This document shows positions 35,830 to 44,529 of a DNA stretch of 64,000 nucleotides, one piece after another. The translations under genes and the position numbers were made by a program. The DNA comes from Deltaproteobacteria bacterium. GTDB taxonomy: Bacteria; Desulfobacterota; Binatia; UBA9968. The DNA lies in contig VGTH01000017.1 in NCBI GenBank assembly GCA_016874755.1, forward strand, positions 1-64,000, written 5' to 3'. Below the pieces are notes generated by a model, which saw nothing but the letters and a program-made list of their open reading frames with translations, made no database searches and was not told the DNA's origin. Numbering within the stretch: position 1 is the first letter of the stretch; each line of letters starts with the position of its first letter.

Positions 35830-36798
35830 CTACGCTCCTAGCTCGACCGAGGTCACAAACGGCAGGCCGCTTGCCACCGTGCGCGCGCCGCCGTCGTCGA
35901 CGTAGAGCAATGTTCCATCCGAGGTGCCGGCGATCATACCCTTGCCGTCGGGAGATTCGCACAGATGCATGACCCCGCCATTTAAATTATCGACCACCGT
36001 GTCCCAGGTTCTTCCCTTGTCGCTGCTGCGCAGGATCGCCGACATGGCGCCTTCTTCGCGAATCCAGAGATTTGGCCTCCCGCGTGCCGCGCCGACGTAG
36101 ACCGTGCCGTCTTTATCTTCCGCCACCGAAATACCGTAGTCGTGCTGCTTGGGCGAGATATTTTCCCAATGGCCGGCGCGATCCGGACTGTGAAAACAGG
36201 CCTCGCCGCAGGCGAGAAACACATTGCCGCTATGCTGCCTCGAAGCGAGGATCTCGTGGATGTCCATGTCGGTGAGTCCTTCGTTGCACGGCTCCCAACC
36301 ACGGCCGCCGTCGTCGCTTAGCACCATGCCGCCGACTTCAATGCCGGCGTAGAGGCGATTCTTGTTGCCGGGCTCGTAGGCGAGATAGCGCGTGCGCGAT
36401 TGCAATTCTGGACTGGGCGGAAAGTTCGCGCCGGCGCTGTGCAAGCGCACGCCTTCGAGCTCTTCCCAGCCGCCGTTTTTGCTGCGCCACACCGCCGACG
36501 GAATCGTACCGACCATCACTCCGCCATTTAACGCCAACGCAGAGTAAAGAAACATCTTGGGAACTTGCGGATCGGCGCGCAGCCAATGGGCGCCAGCATC
36601 CTTGGTGTAGAACAGCCCCGAGTGCTCGGTGCCGGCGTAAATCGTTTTTGGATCCGCTTCATCCACCGACATACAGGTAAGCGTCCAGTAAGACAGGTCG
36701 CGCTTGGTCTGGGTGAACTCTTTGCCTTTTTGCTCGAAGCGATACCAGCCGGAAAATGTCGCGACATGGAGTGCTTTCTTGCCGTTTGTTTCGCTCAT
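35830..36798 (-). CDS. BNR/Asp-box beta-propeller protein
   Basis: 322 aa from the ATG at 36798, which has AAAGGAG 7 bases upstream. Several Asp-box turns are visible (YTKDAGAHW, LSDDGGRGWEP, RSSDKGRTWD), the sialidase/Vps10-like propeller. No signal peptide, and no sialidase catalytic residues can be pointed to. Such cytosolic propellers act as binding platforms or rarely hydrolases. It forms a run with the Fe-type binding protein. Confidence 0.82.
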   Translation of the reverse strand: MSETNGKKALHVATFSGWYRFEQKGKEFTQTKRDLSYWTLTCMSVDEADPKTIYAGTEHSGLFYTKDAGAHWLRADPQVPKMFLYSALALNGGVMVGTIPSAVWRSKNGGWEELEGVRLHSAGANFPPSPELQSRTRYLAYEPGNKNRLYAGIEVGGMVLSDDGGRGWEPCNEGLTDMDIHEILASRQHSGNVFLACGEACFHSPDRAGHWENISPKQHDYGISVAEDKDGTVYVGAARGRPNLWIREEGAMSAILRSSDKGRTWDTVVDNLNGGVMHLCESPDGKGMIAGTSDGTLLYVDDGGARTVASGLPFVTSVELGA

Positions 36799-36980
36799 GG
36801 GAATCTCCTTTGGCAATGCGCCGAGAGAAATTTGACACAGTTCTAACGCGACTGGGGTAGGGTTGGCAAATGCAAGCTAGACATGGGGCAACAGGCACGA
36901 GGCAACAGTTCGAAACAAAAACGGATCCGGTACAACGCTCAGAGGTAGACGAACTACTGCCGAAACGCCCGCGGGCAAAA

Positions 36981-37394
36981 TCAGCGCGGCCGTTGGCCGC
37001 CTTGGAGCAGGCCATCAACGTAGAGAATCGCTTCATCGATGCAGAGTTGAAAGCGGCGCGTGCTCGACGGATCGGCCCGTACGCTGCCGCGCGCCGCTCT
37101 CAATAGATCGAGGATCTCTTCCGACGCCAGCGCCACGCTGCCGTCGAGCGCGGATTGCCAGACTTCCTCCACCGGATCGTTTAGGGCTTCGGCAATAAAG
37201 CCCAGCGTTTCGGGCTCGCGCCTCTCCCAAGCGATGCGCACGAGAAACGCGCGGCACTCGGCGTCGTCTTCGCGGCGATAAACACCGATCAAAGCCGGCA
37301 ACAGCTCGTCAGCGAATTCCAACAAAGCACCGAGCGCCGCGTCGTCATCGCCAGCGCGAAATAGGTCCAAGGCGCTGAGAATGCGTTCTTCCAT
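36981..37394 (-). CDS. Small HEAT-repeat-like protein
   Basis: About 137 aa from the ATG at 37394; the frame can extend six codons to overlap the upstream stop. It is helical throughout, with repeats of the type LLPALIGVYRREDDAECRAF and IAEALNDPVEEVWQSAL. Probably co-transcribed with the isochorismatase gene upstream (5 bp gap). Function unknown; immunity-like or scaffold proteins share this look. Confidence 0.65.
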   Translation of the reverse strand: MEERILSALDLFRAGDDDAALGALLEFADELLPALIGVYRREDDAECRAFLVRIAWERREPETLGFIAEALNDPVEEVWQSALDGSVALASEEILDLLRAARGSVRADPSSTRRFQLCIDEAILYVDGLLQGGQRPR

Positions 37395-37399
37395 GGTAA

Positions 37400-38044
37400 T
37401 TAACGTTGCCAAATACTGATCAACTCTTGCGAGTCGACAACATCCGCGAATTTCTCGATCCGTTTCAACGCCGCATTGTGCCCCTCTTCAGTGTAAGTGC
37501 CCACGCAGTCGCGCACAACCACCATCAGGTGGCCGCGATTGTGGCCGTCGCGCACGGTCATCTCGACACCGCCGTCGGTGGTGCAGCCGATCATCACGAC
37601 CGTAGTCGCAACTACATTGTGCATAATGGTTTCAAACTCGTTGCCGACGAACATGCTCGGCCGGCGTTTGTCGATGACAATATCATCCGGCGCCGGCTTG
37701 AACGGCTCCATGATTTCCCAGTTTTTGCTGCCTCTCAGTCTGCGCGGCTTCAACTTACTCGGGTGATCGACTTTTTCATTGATCATCGCTCGGCGAATCC
37801 ACGTCACCGCTTCTTCTTTCCAAAGAAACGGCGTCTGGCGCGTGTAGACGGTTTTGATGCCGGCGTTGGCAGCGGCCGCAATCAAGGGCGGCGCGTTGCG
37901 GATCAGCGCATCTTTGTTGAAAGAGCCGCCGGCTTGGTCGTTCTGCATGTCCCAGACCAGCAAAACCGTGCGGCGGGGATCAGCGATCTCTCTTAACTCC
38001 GTGGGGATTTGGCGGCCTTCAAATTCCAGCATAGGTTTGCTCAC
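37400..38044 (-). CDS. Isochorismatase-family cysteine hydrolase
   Basis: 214 aa. The catalytic triad is visible: Asp in LLVWDMQND, Lys in VIDKRRPSMF, and Cys in IGCTTDGGVEMTVRD. A cis-peptide-like stretch precedes the Cys. Relatives hydrolyse amides such as nicotinamide, N-carbamoyl compounds, biuret or ureidoacrylate. The position near orphan binding proteins suggests turnover of an imported amide; the substrate is unknown. Confidence 0.92.
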   Translation of the reverse strand: MSKPMLEFEGRQIPTELREIADPRRTVLLVWDMQNDQAGGSFNKDALIRNAPPLIAAAANAGIKTVYTRQTPFLWKEEAVTWIRRAMINEKVDHPSKLKPRRLRGSKNWEIMEPFKPAPDDIVIDKRRPSMFVGNEFETIMHNVVATTVVMIGCTTDGGVEMTVRDGHNRGHLMVVVRDCVGTYTEEGHNAALKRIEKFADVVDSQELISIWQR

Positions 38045-38242
38045 TTTTCCTAACTGTCGCAGTTCTACAGGTGACCGGCGAACTTTTGCAAGCGCGGCTC
38101 ATCCGGCAATCGTGCCTGAATCTTAATGCGGCTCAGCGTGCTGTGGCAATCCGCACCGGCGTGCTGACGCCGAGAAATGCCTGATAGTTGATCGTTACGG
38201 GCGCAATGTCCGGCAACCATCTTGCGATGGCAGACAAGCTCG

Positions 38243-38986
38243 ATGAGGCTGCCCAGAGTCCTAAGAATCATGAGCGCGTTTGCTGCGCTTCTTTTTAGTC
38301 CCATCGTCGCAGGCGCCACCCAACTCACCTTCGAGCAGATTCGCTCGGGCGGCGTGGTTTATTCGGCGTTTAACGACGGCGTGGTGCCGCAGGACTACGG
38401 CGACCGCGTCACTGGGCTGACCCAGAATGTTCCAGGCGGCGTTTTCACCTACGGCAACTTGGGCGAGGGCTTTACCCCCAACATAGAAATAAGTTATGGG
38501 CCCTACCCGGAATCGGCCAGCGTGTGGTGGGACACCTTCGGCGATTTGAGCCATGTTCTGTGGAACAACGTCAGAGCCTCGTTTCAGATCACGCTGGTTG
38601 CCGATCCAGGTTATCTTGCACAACTACACGGTTTCGATCTTGCGGGATGGCCCAACTCTGATTACAGCATTGGCGGAATTGAGATCCTCGACGGCAACGG
38701 GAGTCTACTCTTCTCACAGGCCAACGTTCACGTCGAAGGCGACCTCAACGGGCCGCGCCACAGCCATTTTGAATTTGCCGAGCTACGCGCCGAGACGTTG
38801 CTTATTCACATCGACGCGACCAACTTGTACTCTTATTACTTAAACATTGGCTTCGACAACCTCCGCTTCAGTCAGCTTCGCGCCGGACCTAACCCCGCAC
38901 CGGAGCGCACGCCTGAGCCCAACGCAGCAATACTCTTCTCCGTGGCTTTGCTTGTCGCGAAATTCGGCCGGCGGCGAAGAAGCTAA
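38243..38986 (+). CDS. PEP-CTERM-like exported protein
   Basis: About 247 aa from the ATG at 38243; a TTG-started extension reaches 38222. A signal peptide (MRLPRVLRIMSAFAALLFSP) is followed by a beta-sandwich-like body and the end TPEPNAAILFSVALLVAKF with RRRRS, a PEP motif, TM and basic tail. It is weaker than the copy at 31686 (the helix is short) but the order is right. Confidence 0.78.
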   Translation: MRLPRVLRIMSAFAALLFSPIVAGATQLTFEQIRSGGVVYSAFNDGVVPQDYGDRVTGLTQNVPGGVFTYGNLGEGFTPNIEISYGPYPESASVWWDTFGDLSHVLWNNVRASFQITLVADPGYLAQLHGFDLAGWPNSDYSIGGIEILDGNGSLLFSQANVHVEGDLNGPRHSHFEFAELRAETLLIHIDATNLYSYYLNIGFDNLRFSQLRAGPNPAPERTPEPNAAILFSVALLVAKFGRRRRS

Positions 38987-39082
38987 TTCGTCTCTTTTCG
39001 AAATCCCACACCCCATTTCCGTTCTTGCAGTGGTGCGTTGTCTGTGCGATAGGAAACCCATCCTAAAATCGCGAGGCAACTC

Positions 39083-41140
39083 ATGGCATTCACGGCAAAA
39101 CCGGTGGAAAATCTTTTGCGCGCCAAATCGGTCGCAATTATCGGCGCATCGCAGCGCGGCGCCTGGCCGCTGGGCATTTATCGCAATCTCAAAGGCGCGC
39201 AATATCCCGGCGGGGTTTATCTCATCAACCCCAATTATCAAGAACTCTACGGTGACAAATGTTATCCGAATCTTGCCGCCTGCCCTGAAGTTCCCGATGA
39301 ATTGTTGATCCTGATTCCCACCCGCGCCGTGCAAGGCGTGCTCGAAGAAGCCGCCAAGTTAGGCACGCGCTCGGCGACGATCTACACCGCCGGCTTCGGT
39401 GAAGGCGACGATGCCAAAGGCAGAGAGCGAGCGCAGCAGATGCGCGAGCTGTGCGACAAAACCGGCATGGTGATCTGCGGCCCCAACTGCATGGGTTCCT
39501 ACTCTGTCGGCGAAGGACTCTGGACTTTTCCTACGGTCACACCATTGCTCAAGAAAGGCCCCGTCGGCTTGATCTTTCAGAGCGGCGGCTCGCTGGGCAA
39601 CTGGATCAAAGGCGCCACCGAGCGTGGCATCGGTTTTACCTACGCGATCTCCAGCGGCAACGAAGTCAGCTTGGACCTCGTCGACTATCTCTCGTTCCTC
39701 GTCGATGATCCCGACACCAAAATGATCACGCTGATGATCGAAGGCATACGCCGCCCGGCTGAATTCATGGAAGTTGCCGAGCGAGCATTGCAAAAAGGCA
39801 AACCGATTCTCGCCGTCAAGCTCGGCCGCTCGGAGATGGGCAAGCGTCAGGCAATCTCGCACACCGGCTCGCTCGCCGGCGCCAACGAAGTGTTCGACGC
39901 CATGAGCAAACGCTACGGCATTGTCGTCTGCCCAACGCTGGAAGACATGACCGAGATCACGCTGGCGTTCATGCTCGGACGTTTCCCCAAAGGCAGCCGC
40001 GCCGCCATTGTCGTCAACTCCGGCGGCATGAAAGGTTTGATCTGCGACCACTGCGACGAGCTGAATACCAACTTGGCGCAATTGAGCGACGCCACCAAAG
40101 AAGCGGTGCGGCCGTTGATTCCGCCGGAGTTGGCAGTGGAGAATCCGTTGGAATGCGGTGTCGCCGGCTTCGGCGATGAAGCGGGCTTCATCAACATCGT
40201 AAAGTTGCACGCAGCGGACAACGGCGTTGATCTGATGGCGATCCACGGCGAGCTGCCGCGCGGCCAGACGCGCAGCGCCGATCTTTTCAAAAGCGTTCTC
40301 GAAGCGACCGACAAACCGGTGCTCGCCTTCGGCCGCTCGACCTACAGCTGCACCGACGAAAGCCGAGCGTTTCAAGAAGATGCCAAGATGCCCTTCCTCC
40401 AAGCGATCAAGCCAACGCTGCGCGCGTTAGCAGGCTTAGGCTTGTACGGCGAGCGCAAGCTCGCCGGCGTGCCAAAGCTCCCCGCAGCGAACGGCAACGT
40501 CGCCGATCTGGCCGGGGAGGGCATCAACAAGCTGCTGCAAAGCAAAGCCATTGGTCTGCCCAAACAGAAAGTGGTCAATGCTCCGGGTGACGCGGCGGCA
40601 ATGGCGAAAGAAATCGGCTTTCCAGTGGCGCTAAAACTAATCGCTGCCGAGCTCGTGCACAAGACCGAAGCCGGCGGCGTAGTCTTGGGCCTCAAGAGCG
40701 AAGCGGACGTCCGCGCCGAAGGCGAAGAGCTCTTGGCGAAAGTTCCCAACGACAGAGGACAACTTCTAGTTCAGGAAATGGTCCAAGGCCCCGAAGTGCT
40801 GATCGGCGCCCGCACCGACCCACAATACGGACCATTCTTGATGGTCGGCCTGGGCGGCATCTTCGTCGAAGTCCTAAAAGATGTATCGATTCGCTTGCTC
40901 CCCGTCGACGAGAAAGAAGCGCGCGCCATGCTCAAAGAACTGCGCGGCTACAAAGTCCTCGAAGGCGTGCGCGGCCAAGCGCCGCGCGATGTCGACGCGT
41001 TGGTTAAAGCGATGGTCGGCCTGTCGCAAATCTTCGCCGCCCATCGCAACACGCTTTCAGACATCGAGATCAACCCGATCATGGTGCGCGAGCAGGGCAA
41101 AGGTGTGGCGGCGGTGGATGTGCGCTTGGTGCGAATGTAG
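39083..41140 (+). CDS. NDP-forming acyl-CoA synthetase (fused alpha-beta)
   Basis: 685 aa. An N-terminal CoA-binding Rossmann domain (SVAIIGASQRGAWPLGIYRN) is followed by two succinyl-CoA-ligase-like domains with the phospho-His in ISHTGSLAG (near residue 261) and a C-terminal ATP-grasp domain (FPVALKLIAAELVHKTEAGG; LIGARTDPQYGP). Enzymes of this layout make acetate or other acids plus ATP from the acyl-CoA, or the reverse. GAGGCA precedes the ATG. No partner genes are adjacent. Confidence 0.92.
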   Translation: MAFTAKPVENLLRAKSVAIIGASQRGAWPLGIYRNLKGAQYPGGVYLINPNYQELYGDKCYPNLAACPEVPDELLILIPTRAVQGVLEEAAKLGTRSATIYTAGFGEGDDAKGRERAQQMRELCDKTGMVICGPNCMGSYSVGEGLWTFPTVTPLLKKGPVGLIFQSGGSLGNWIKGATERGIGFTYAISSGNEVSLDLVDYLSFLVDDPDTKMITLMIEGIRRPAEFMEVAERALQKGKPILAVKLGRSEMGKRQAISHTGSLAGANEVFDAMSKRYGIVVCPTLEDMTEITLAFMLGRFPKGSRAAIVVNSGGMKGLICDHCDELNTNLAQLSDATKEAVRPLIPPELAVENPLECGVAGFGDEAGFINIVKLHAADNGVDLMAIHGELPRGQTRSADLFKSVLEATDKPVLAFGRSTYSCTDESRAFQEDAKMPFLQAIKPTLRALAGLGLYGERKLAGVPKLPAANGNVADLAGEGINKLLQSKAIGLPKQKVVNAPGDAAAMAKEIGFPVALKLIAAELVHKTEAGGVVLGLKSEADVRAEGEELLAKVPNDRGQLLVQEMVQGPEVLIGARTDPQYGPFLMVGLGGIFVEVLKDVSIRLLPVDEKEARAMLKELRGYKVLEGVRGQAPRDVDALVKAMVGLSQIFAAHRNTLSDIEINPIMVREQGKGVAAVDVRLVRM

Positions 41141-41185
41141 CGATTGGCATAGCCGCAAAAAACTCAAAAAAGCAACTCGGAGTAG

Positions 41186-41205
41186 GGGCGCGATTTATCG
41201 CGCCC
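41186..41205. repeat. Hairpin element left of the DUF1028 gene
   Basis: GGGCGCGAT and ATCGCGCCC are perfect 9-bp arms around a 2-base centre, preceded by GTAG. It faces a related inverted element at 42290-42312 on the other side of the gene. Confidence 0.75.
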
Positions 41206-41232
41206 GCCGAAAATATGGCCAGGGGGCAATCG

Positions 41233-42219
41233 ATGCGAAGAGCAGCGATGGCAGCAATTGCGGCATCTGGATTGGCGCTGACGGCCGCTACTGCCGAAGA
41301 GACGCCTACCCGGCAGTACGCGCCCGCGGACAGCACATTCTCAATCATCGCCGTGGAGAAGGACACGGGCCTGCTCGGCCTCGGCGTGCAGTCCAAGGCG
41401 CTGTCGATCGGCAACCGGGTGGTCACCGGCAAAGGCGGCGTTGCGATTGTCGCGCATCAGTCGTCCTCCAACCCGATGTACGGCAAGCTCGTCATCGACG
41501 GCATCGAGCGCGGCATGACGCCGCAGCAGGCGCTCGAGTTCGCGCTGCGCGCCGACAAGGAGCCCGACCGCCGCCAGGTCGCCGTCATCGACATCCAGGG
41601 CCGCAGCGCCGCGTGGTCGAGCAAGACGATCCCCGACTGGACCGGCCACAAGTGCACGCCGACCTACTGCGTGCAGGGCAACACGCTGGCCAATGGCAAC
41701 GTGATCGAGGAGATGGGCAAGGCTTTCGAGGCCGCCAAGGGTCCCTTGGCAGAGCGCCTTTTGGCTGCCCTTGATGCCGGCCAGGTTGCAGGCGGCGACC
41801 GCCGTGGCATGCAGGGCGCGATGCTCAAGATCGTCAAGCCACTGGTGCGCGCCGACTACGACGACACGCTGCTCGACATCCGCGTCGACGACCACAAGCA
41901 GCCGCTGGTCGAGCTGCGTCGCATCCTGGGTGTCACGCGTGGCTTCGAAATGATTGGCCGGATCGGCCCGCTGATCGAGAAGAACGATCTCACCGGCGCC
42001 ATGGCGCTCGCCGAGAGCGCACTCAAGGCCTCGCCCGAGGACGATTTGGCGCTGGTGGCCATGGCCGACATCAGCCTGCGCCAGGGCAACAAGGCGGCGG
42101 CATTGAAAGCGCTCGAGCGCGCCATCGCCTCCAACCCCGCGCAGAAGGGCCAGTTAAAGCGCAACAAATCCTTTGCCGCGCTCTATGACGACGCCGAGTT
42201 CCAGCGCCGCACCAAGTGA
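41233..42219 (+). CDS. DUF1028 (Ntn-hydrolase-like) exported protein with C-terminal TPR
   Basis: 328 aa from the ATG at 41233, 8 bases after AGGGGG; an ATG at 41215 is also in frame. A signal peptide (MRRAAMAAIAASGLALTA) is followed by STFSIIAVEKDTGLLGLGV, the N-terminal strand pair of DUF1028 proteins, then GRVVTGKGG-like and RSAAWSS blocks, and tetratricopeptide-like helices at the end (ALVAMADISLRQGNKAAAL). Codon third positions are almost all G or C (AAG, GAG, CTG, CGC), clearly richer than the neighbours, so recent transfer from a high-G+C source is likely. The reaction is unknown. Confidence 0.85.
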   Translation: MRRAAMAAIAASGLALTAATAEETPTRQYAPADSTFSIIAVEKDTGLLGLGVQSKALSIGNRVVTGKGGVAIVAHQSSSNPMYGKLVIDGIERGMTPQQALEFALRADKEPDRRQVAVIDIQGRSAAWSSKTIPDWTGHKCTPTYCVQGNTLANGNVIEEMGKAFEAAKGPLAERLLAALDAGQVAGGDRRGMQGAMLKIVKPLVRADYDDTLLDIRVDDHKQPLVELRRILGVTRGFEMIGRIGPLIEKNDLTGAMALAESALKASPEDDLALVAMADISLRQGNKAAALKALERAIASNPAQKGQLKRNKSFAALYDDAEFQRRTK

Positions 42220-42289
42220 CTTGAATCCACGACTCTCCACTCACCAGGATCCAAATCCCCTCGACGGCATCGCTGGCCCTTCCTAAAAC

Positions 42290-42312
42290 GGGCGACCACA
42301 GAGGGGTCGCCC
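42290..42312. repeat. Hairpin element right of the DUF1028 gene
   Basis: GGGCGACC (42290-42297) and GGTCGCCC (42305-42312) are perfect 8-bp arms; the right arm is followed by CTAC. The reverse complement therefore starts GTAGGGGCG like the element at 41183, giving two inverted copies of the outer sequence. Confidence 0.75.
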
Positions 42313-42331
42313 CTACATCACTTGAATGACG

Positions 42332-42967
42332 CTAGCGAGTCACGAGCCGATTCGGCAACTCATCTTTATCATCGGCTTGACGCGGGAAGTGCGCCGAGAG
42401 AATCTCGCCGCAGCGCTCGATCGCCTTGCAGAAAGCATCGCAGGCCTGGCCGCTCTTGATGCCCGCGGTAAGGATGTGGACGATTTCATCCCAAGTGCCG
42501 GCGGCGACTTTTTGGTTGATGCCGCGGTCGGCGAGGATTTCGACACGGTGTTCAAGCAGGGAGACGAGAATTAAGATACCGGTGTGCTCGCGGGTGAAGT
42601 GCAGCCCCTGTTCAGTAAACGCGGCGAGCGAGAGCATGTGCACGGCTTCGCTCGATCGCACCCGCGAGATGACCATGCGCTTGACCCAGCCGGTGCGGCC
42701 GATGAGAAAGCCTAACAACGCACCCAACACCGGCCACAACTGGAAGTAGTGCGATTCCCAAGGGTCGCCCCAGAACCATTCGATGACCATGCCGAGGAAA
42801 AGCCCGCAGACAAGGCCCAGCAGCTCGACCTCGGTGTAGCGCGCCGAGGCGGTCGTGATCATCGGCACAATTTCCCCGGCAGTCTTCCCTTCCGCGGCGA
42901 CGACCGCTTGGCGAATGCGCTCTTTCTCTGGTTCGGTGAAGAACGTTTCTGCTTTCATGATCATCAC
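42332..42967 (-). CDS. TPM-domain membrane protein
   Basis: About 208-211 aa depending on start (GTG 42967, ATG 42964 or ATG 42958). The N-terminal motif FTEPEKERIRQAVVAAEGKT and the HTGILILVSLLEHRVEILADRG block are TPM-domain features, split by two hydrophobic stretches (about residues 49-95). It overlaps the next gene upstream, a second TPM protein. Family members have been linked to photosystem repair and metal-dependent phosphatase activity elsewhere; here the role is open. Confidence 0.82.
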   Translation of the reverse strand: MMIMKAETFFTEPEKERIRQAVVAAEGKTAGEIVPMITTASARYTEVELLGLVCGLFLGMVIEWFWGDPWESHYFQLWPVLGALLGFLIGRTGWVKRMVISRVRSSEAVHMLSLAAFTEQGLHFTREHTGILILVSLLEHRVEILADRGINQKVAAGTWDEIVHILTAGIKSGQACDAFCKAIERCGEILSAHFPRQADDKDELPNRLVTR

Positions 42968-43749
42968 CAGCTGTCAGAGGAGCCACCGCCACCAAAGCTA
43001 CCGCCACCGCCGCTAAAGCTATCGCCGCCACCGCCACCGCCAAAACCACCTCCGCCGCCCCAACCCGACGGACCGCCAAAGATGATCGGCCCACCGCCGT
43101 AGCGCCGGCCGCGTGTCGACCAGACATTGCTCCGTTGGCGATTGCGTGCCGCGGCCACTGCGAAAATGGCAAAGACCGCAAAACAGATCGCCAGCATCAC
43201 CAAGAAATTGATATCCGAACTCTGCTTTGCCGGTTGCCGTCGCGCCCCTTCTGGCAGTGGTTCTTTGCGCAGGACCTTCTGCACCGCGTCGATGCCAGCG
43301 ACGATGCCGCCACCGTAATCGCCGCCACGGAAGCGCGGCACGATAAAGCTACTGGTGATCCGTTTGGCGATGGCATCGGGCAGCACGCCTTCGAGGCCGT
43401 AGCCCACTTCCAAACGCAAGCGGCGATCTTTGACGGCGACGACCAGAATGGCGCCGTTGTCGAAACCCTTTCTGCCGATCTTCCAATTTTCCGCGACGCG
43501 AATGCTGAAGCCTTCGATATCTTCGCCATCGAGCGTCGGCACTGTCAGCACGGCCACTTGATGGCCAGTGTCGCGCTCCAGTTGCGCAAGTTGAGATTCC
43601 AACGATTGCACTTGGCCCGCGCTCATGACGCCGGCGTAATCGTTGACCCTTCCGCGCAGCGCCGGCACGTCGAGCGCGTGCGCCCATGCCGCCGCCAAAA
43701 CGAGAAAAAGGAAGGCCAGCGAAACGAATCGATGCTGGTTCAGCATCAT
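42964..43749 (-). CDS. YgcG-like TPM-domain protein with glycine-rich tail
   Basis: 261 aa: signal peptide (FVSLAFLFLVLAAAWAHA), TPM domain (RVNDYAGVMSAGQVQSLE; GFDNGAILVVAVKDRRLRLE; VGYGLEGVLPDA), a TM helix at about residues 184-202, and a C-terminal Gly/Ser tail with GGGGFGGGGGG. Found with LemA in many bacteria. It lies 66 bp after lemA and overlaps the short TPM gene. Confidence 0.88.
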   Translation of the reverse strand: MMLNQHRFVSLAFLFLVLAAAWAHALDVPALRGRVNDYAGVMSAGQVQSLESQLAQLERDTGHQVAVLTVPTLDGEDIEGFSIRVAENWKIGRKGFDNGAILVVAVKDRRLRLEVGYGLEGVLPDAIAKRITSSFIVPRFRGGDYGGGIVAGIDAVQKVLRKEPLPEGARRQPAKQSSDINFLVMLAICFAVFAIFAVAAARNRQRSNVWSTRGRRYGGGPIIFGGPSGWGGGGGFGGGGGGDSFSGGGGSFGGGGSSDSW

Positions 43750-43814
43750 ACCGCCCGGCCTTCCCGTTTCTCGAAAACTATGAGTGCCAGTTGCGAGCGT
43801 AAACTAACCGTGCC

Positions 43815-44402
43815 TTAGAACTTCACCGGTGGCGGCTTCTGTGCTCCTTCGTCGGCACTGAAGTTTTCGCGCACCTTCATGCCGAGCAGGTATTGGGCGG
43901 TGAGGTTGGTTGGGAAAAAGCGCACCTTCTTATTGAATTCCGCAACGGTCTTTGTATAGCGGCCGCGCGCCACCGCAATGCGGTTTTCCGTGCCTTCGAG
44001 CTGCACCTGAAGATCGCGAAAGGCTTGCGTCGCTTTCAAATCGGGATACTGCTCGGCGACTACCAGCAGCCGCGACAGCGCGCCGGAGAGGTTGCGCTGC
44101 GCATCTTCGAACTTCTTGAACATTCCCGGGTCGCTCAACGCCTGGGCGTCGAGCTTCACTGAGGTTGCCTGGCTGCGCGCTTCGATCACCTTTTGCAATG
44201 TGTCCTGCTCGAACTTGCCGGCGCCTTTGACCGTTTCAACCAAGTTGGGAATCAAATCGGCACGACGTTGGTATTGATTCTGGACTTCCGACCACGCGCC
44301 CTTCACTTCCTCGTCGAGGCCCTGCAGTTCGTTGTAACCGCAGCCCGAAATCAGAAACAAACCCAGCACCACAGCCAAAGTCGACAATGAAATAATTCTC
44401 AT
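43815..44402 (-). CDS. LemA-family lipoprotein
   Basis: 195 aa. The signal ends in the lipobox LISGC (Cys near residue 21), and the body is helical with the LemA pattern WSEVQNQYQRRADLIPNLVET and FNKKVRFFPTNLTAQYLLGM. LemA proteins sit at the membrane with a coiled-coil body; their function is not established. First of a three-gene run with two TPM genes. Confidence 0.92.
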   Translation of the reverse strand: MRIISLSTLAVVLGLFLISGCGYNELQGLDEEVKGAWSEVQNQYQRRADLIPNLVETVKGAGKFEQDTLQKVIEARSQATSVKLDAQALSDPGMFKKFEDAQRNLSGALSRLLVVAEQYPDLKATQAFRDLQVQLEGTENRIAVARGRYTKTVAEFNKKVRFFPTNLTAQYLLGMKVRENFSADEGAQKPPPVKF

Positions 44403-44529
44403 GGAACCTCCCCCCCGCTTGTAAGCTTTCCCCTTCTATCCCACTCACTCTTGGCATGTAAAGCAAGCATTGGGAATAATTTGGCAAGAGAACCCGCGTA
44501 GAAAGGCGCAACCCCGGCGCTATCAAGGG

